Shown piece by piece: positions 63,875 to 64,000 of a stretch of 64,000 nucleotides of DNA; the first letter of the stretch is position 1; each line of letters opens with the position of its first letter. The notes below the pieces were generated by a model. It searched no databases. It saw only the letters and a program-made list of their open reading frames with translations, and was not told where the DNA came from. A program made the translations under genes and the position numbers. This DNA is from Verrucomicrobiales bacterium (GTDB lineage Bacteria > Verrucomicrobiota > Verrucomicrobiia > Verrucomicrobiales > DEV007). The stretch spans positions 1 to 64,000 of the forward strand of contig JAEUHH010000120.1 in NCBI GenBank assembly GCA_016795505.1. Direction: 5' to 3'.

Positions 63875-64000
63875 AGCCCTGACTCCCGTAACCGAAAAGA
63901 AAGTGGCCATTTTTTGCAGATTTTTCTCGCCAATCGCGGTGAGATTGGCTCACACTCACCCCATCACCCGTATCCGGGAAAGACGACTATCATGGCTCGC

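Noticed and set aside
63179-63910. Minus-strand open frame reading through the tandem array
   Set aside because: A 41-bp unit without stops leaves all three frames open, giving a false repeat protein; the frame also lies antisense to the KAP gene.
63992-64000. ATG near the window edge as a gene start
   Set aside because: Only three codons are visible, so nothing can be supported.

Overview
The window looks like a chromosomal segment of a GC-rich member of the Verrucomicrobiota (Planctomycetota is a less likely alternative). The evidence is three loci pairing PSCyt1/DUF1549/DUF1553 proteins with DUF1501 proteins, SHD1-like domains, a DUF4838 protein, several WD40 proteins and two ECF sigma loci. 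This placement is inferred from family content; no rRNA or tRNA gene was seen.

Layout. 1-11.3 kb: two PSCyt1/DUF1549/DUF1553 + DUF1501 pairs point at each other and meet near 5.1 kb. The left pair is split by an AbrB-Doc toxin-antitoxin cassette on the opposite strand. A cytochrome-SHD1 protein follows. 11.3-14.4 kb: comF-like, accD and folC. 14.7-22.8 kb: a large secreted protein of unknown function, then a divergent pair made of a zinc-ribbon/TIR/membrane/WD40 protein and a SLOG + four-helix membrane protein, the best candidate for an undescribed nucleotide-signal conflict system. 23-38 kb: alaS, GNAT, a DUF4838/CBM9-like secreted protein, an L,D-transpeptidase-like lipoprotein, DUF2293, a PIN-like nuclease, recG, a glycosyltransferase, a small lipoprotein, an alpha/beta hydrolase and rfbA. 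38.8-44.7 kb: a Pycsar-effector-like membrane protein next to the third DUF1549/DUF1501/WD40 operon. 44.9-52.1 kb: mazG, a GHL10-type hydrolase, LemA, an M48 protease and a carbamoyltransferase. 52.2-55.1 kb: two ECF sigma loci. 55.2-59 kb: ahcY and metK, divergent from an ArsR-methyltransferase fusion that resembles SahR. 59-61 kb: an azurin-like cupredoxin and an OmpA-family protein. 61.2-64 kb: an AT-richer KAP P-loop NTPase followed by a 41-bp tandem repeat.

Two structural signals are not explained by the genes. The first is a family of short palindromic intergenic repeats at six places (about 10.4, 14.4, 23.0, 38.4, 44.8 and 56.7 kb) built on an AACAGGGTT / CGATCGG core with compensating changes; one copy supplies the mazG stop codon. 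The second is the 41-bp array at 63.5-63.85 kb, in which each unit carries two small palindromes.

Most annotated starts are shorter than the longest open frame. They were chosen from signal peptides, conserved N-termini or clear overlaps with neighbours.
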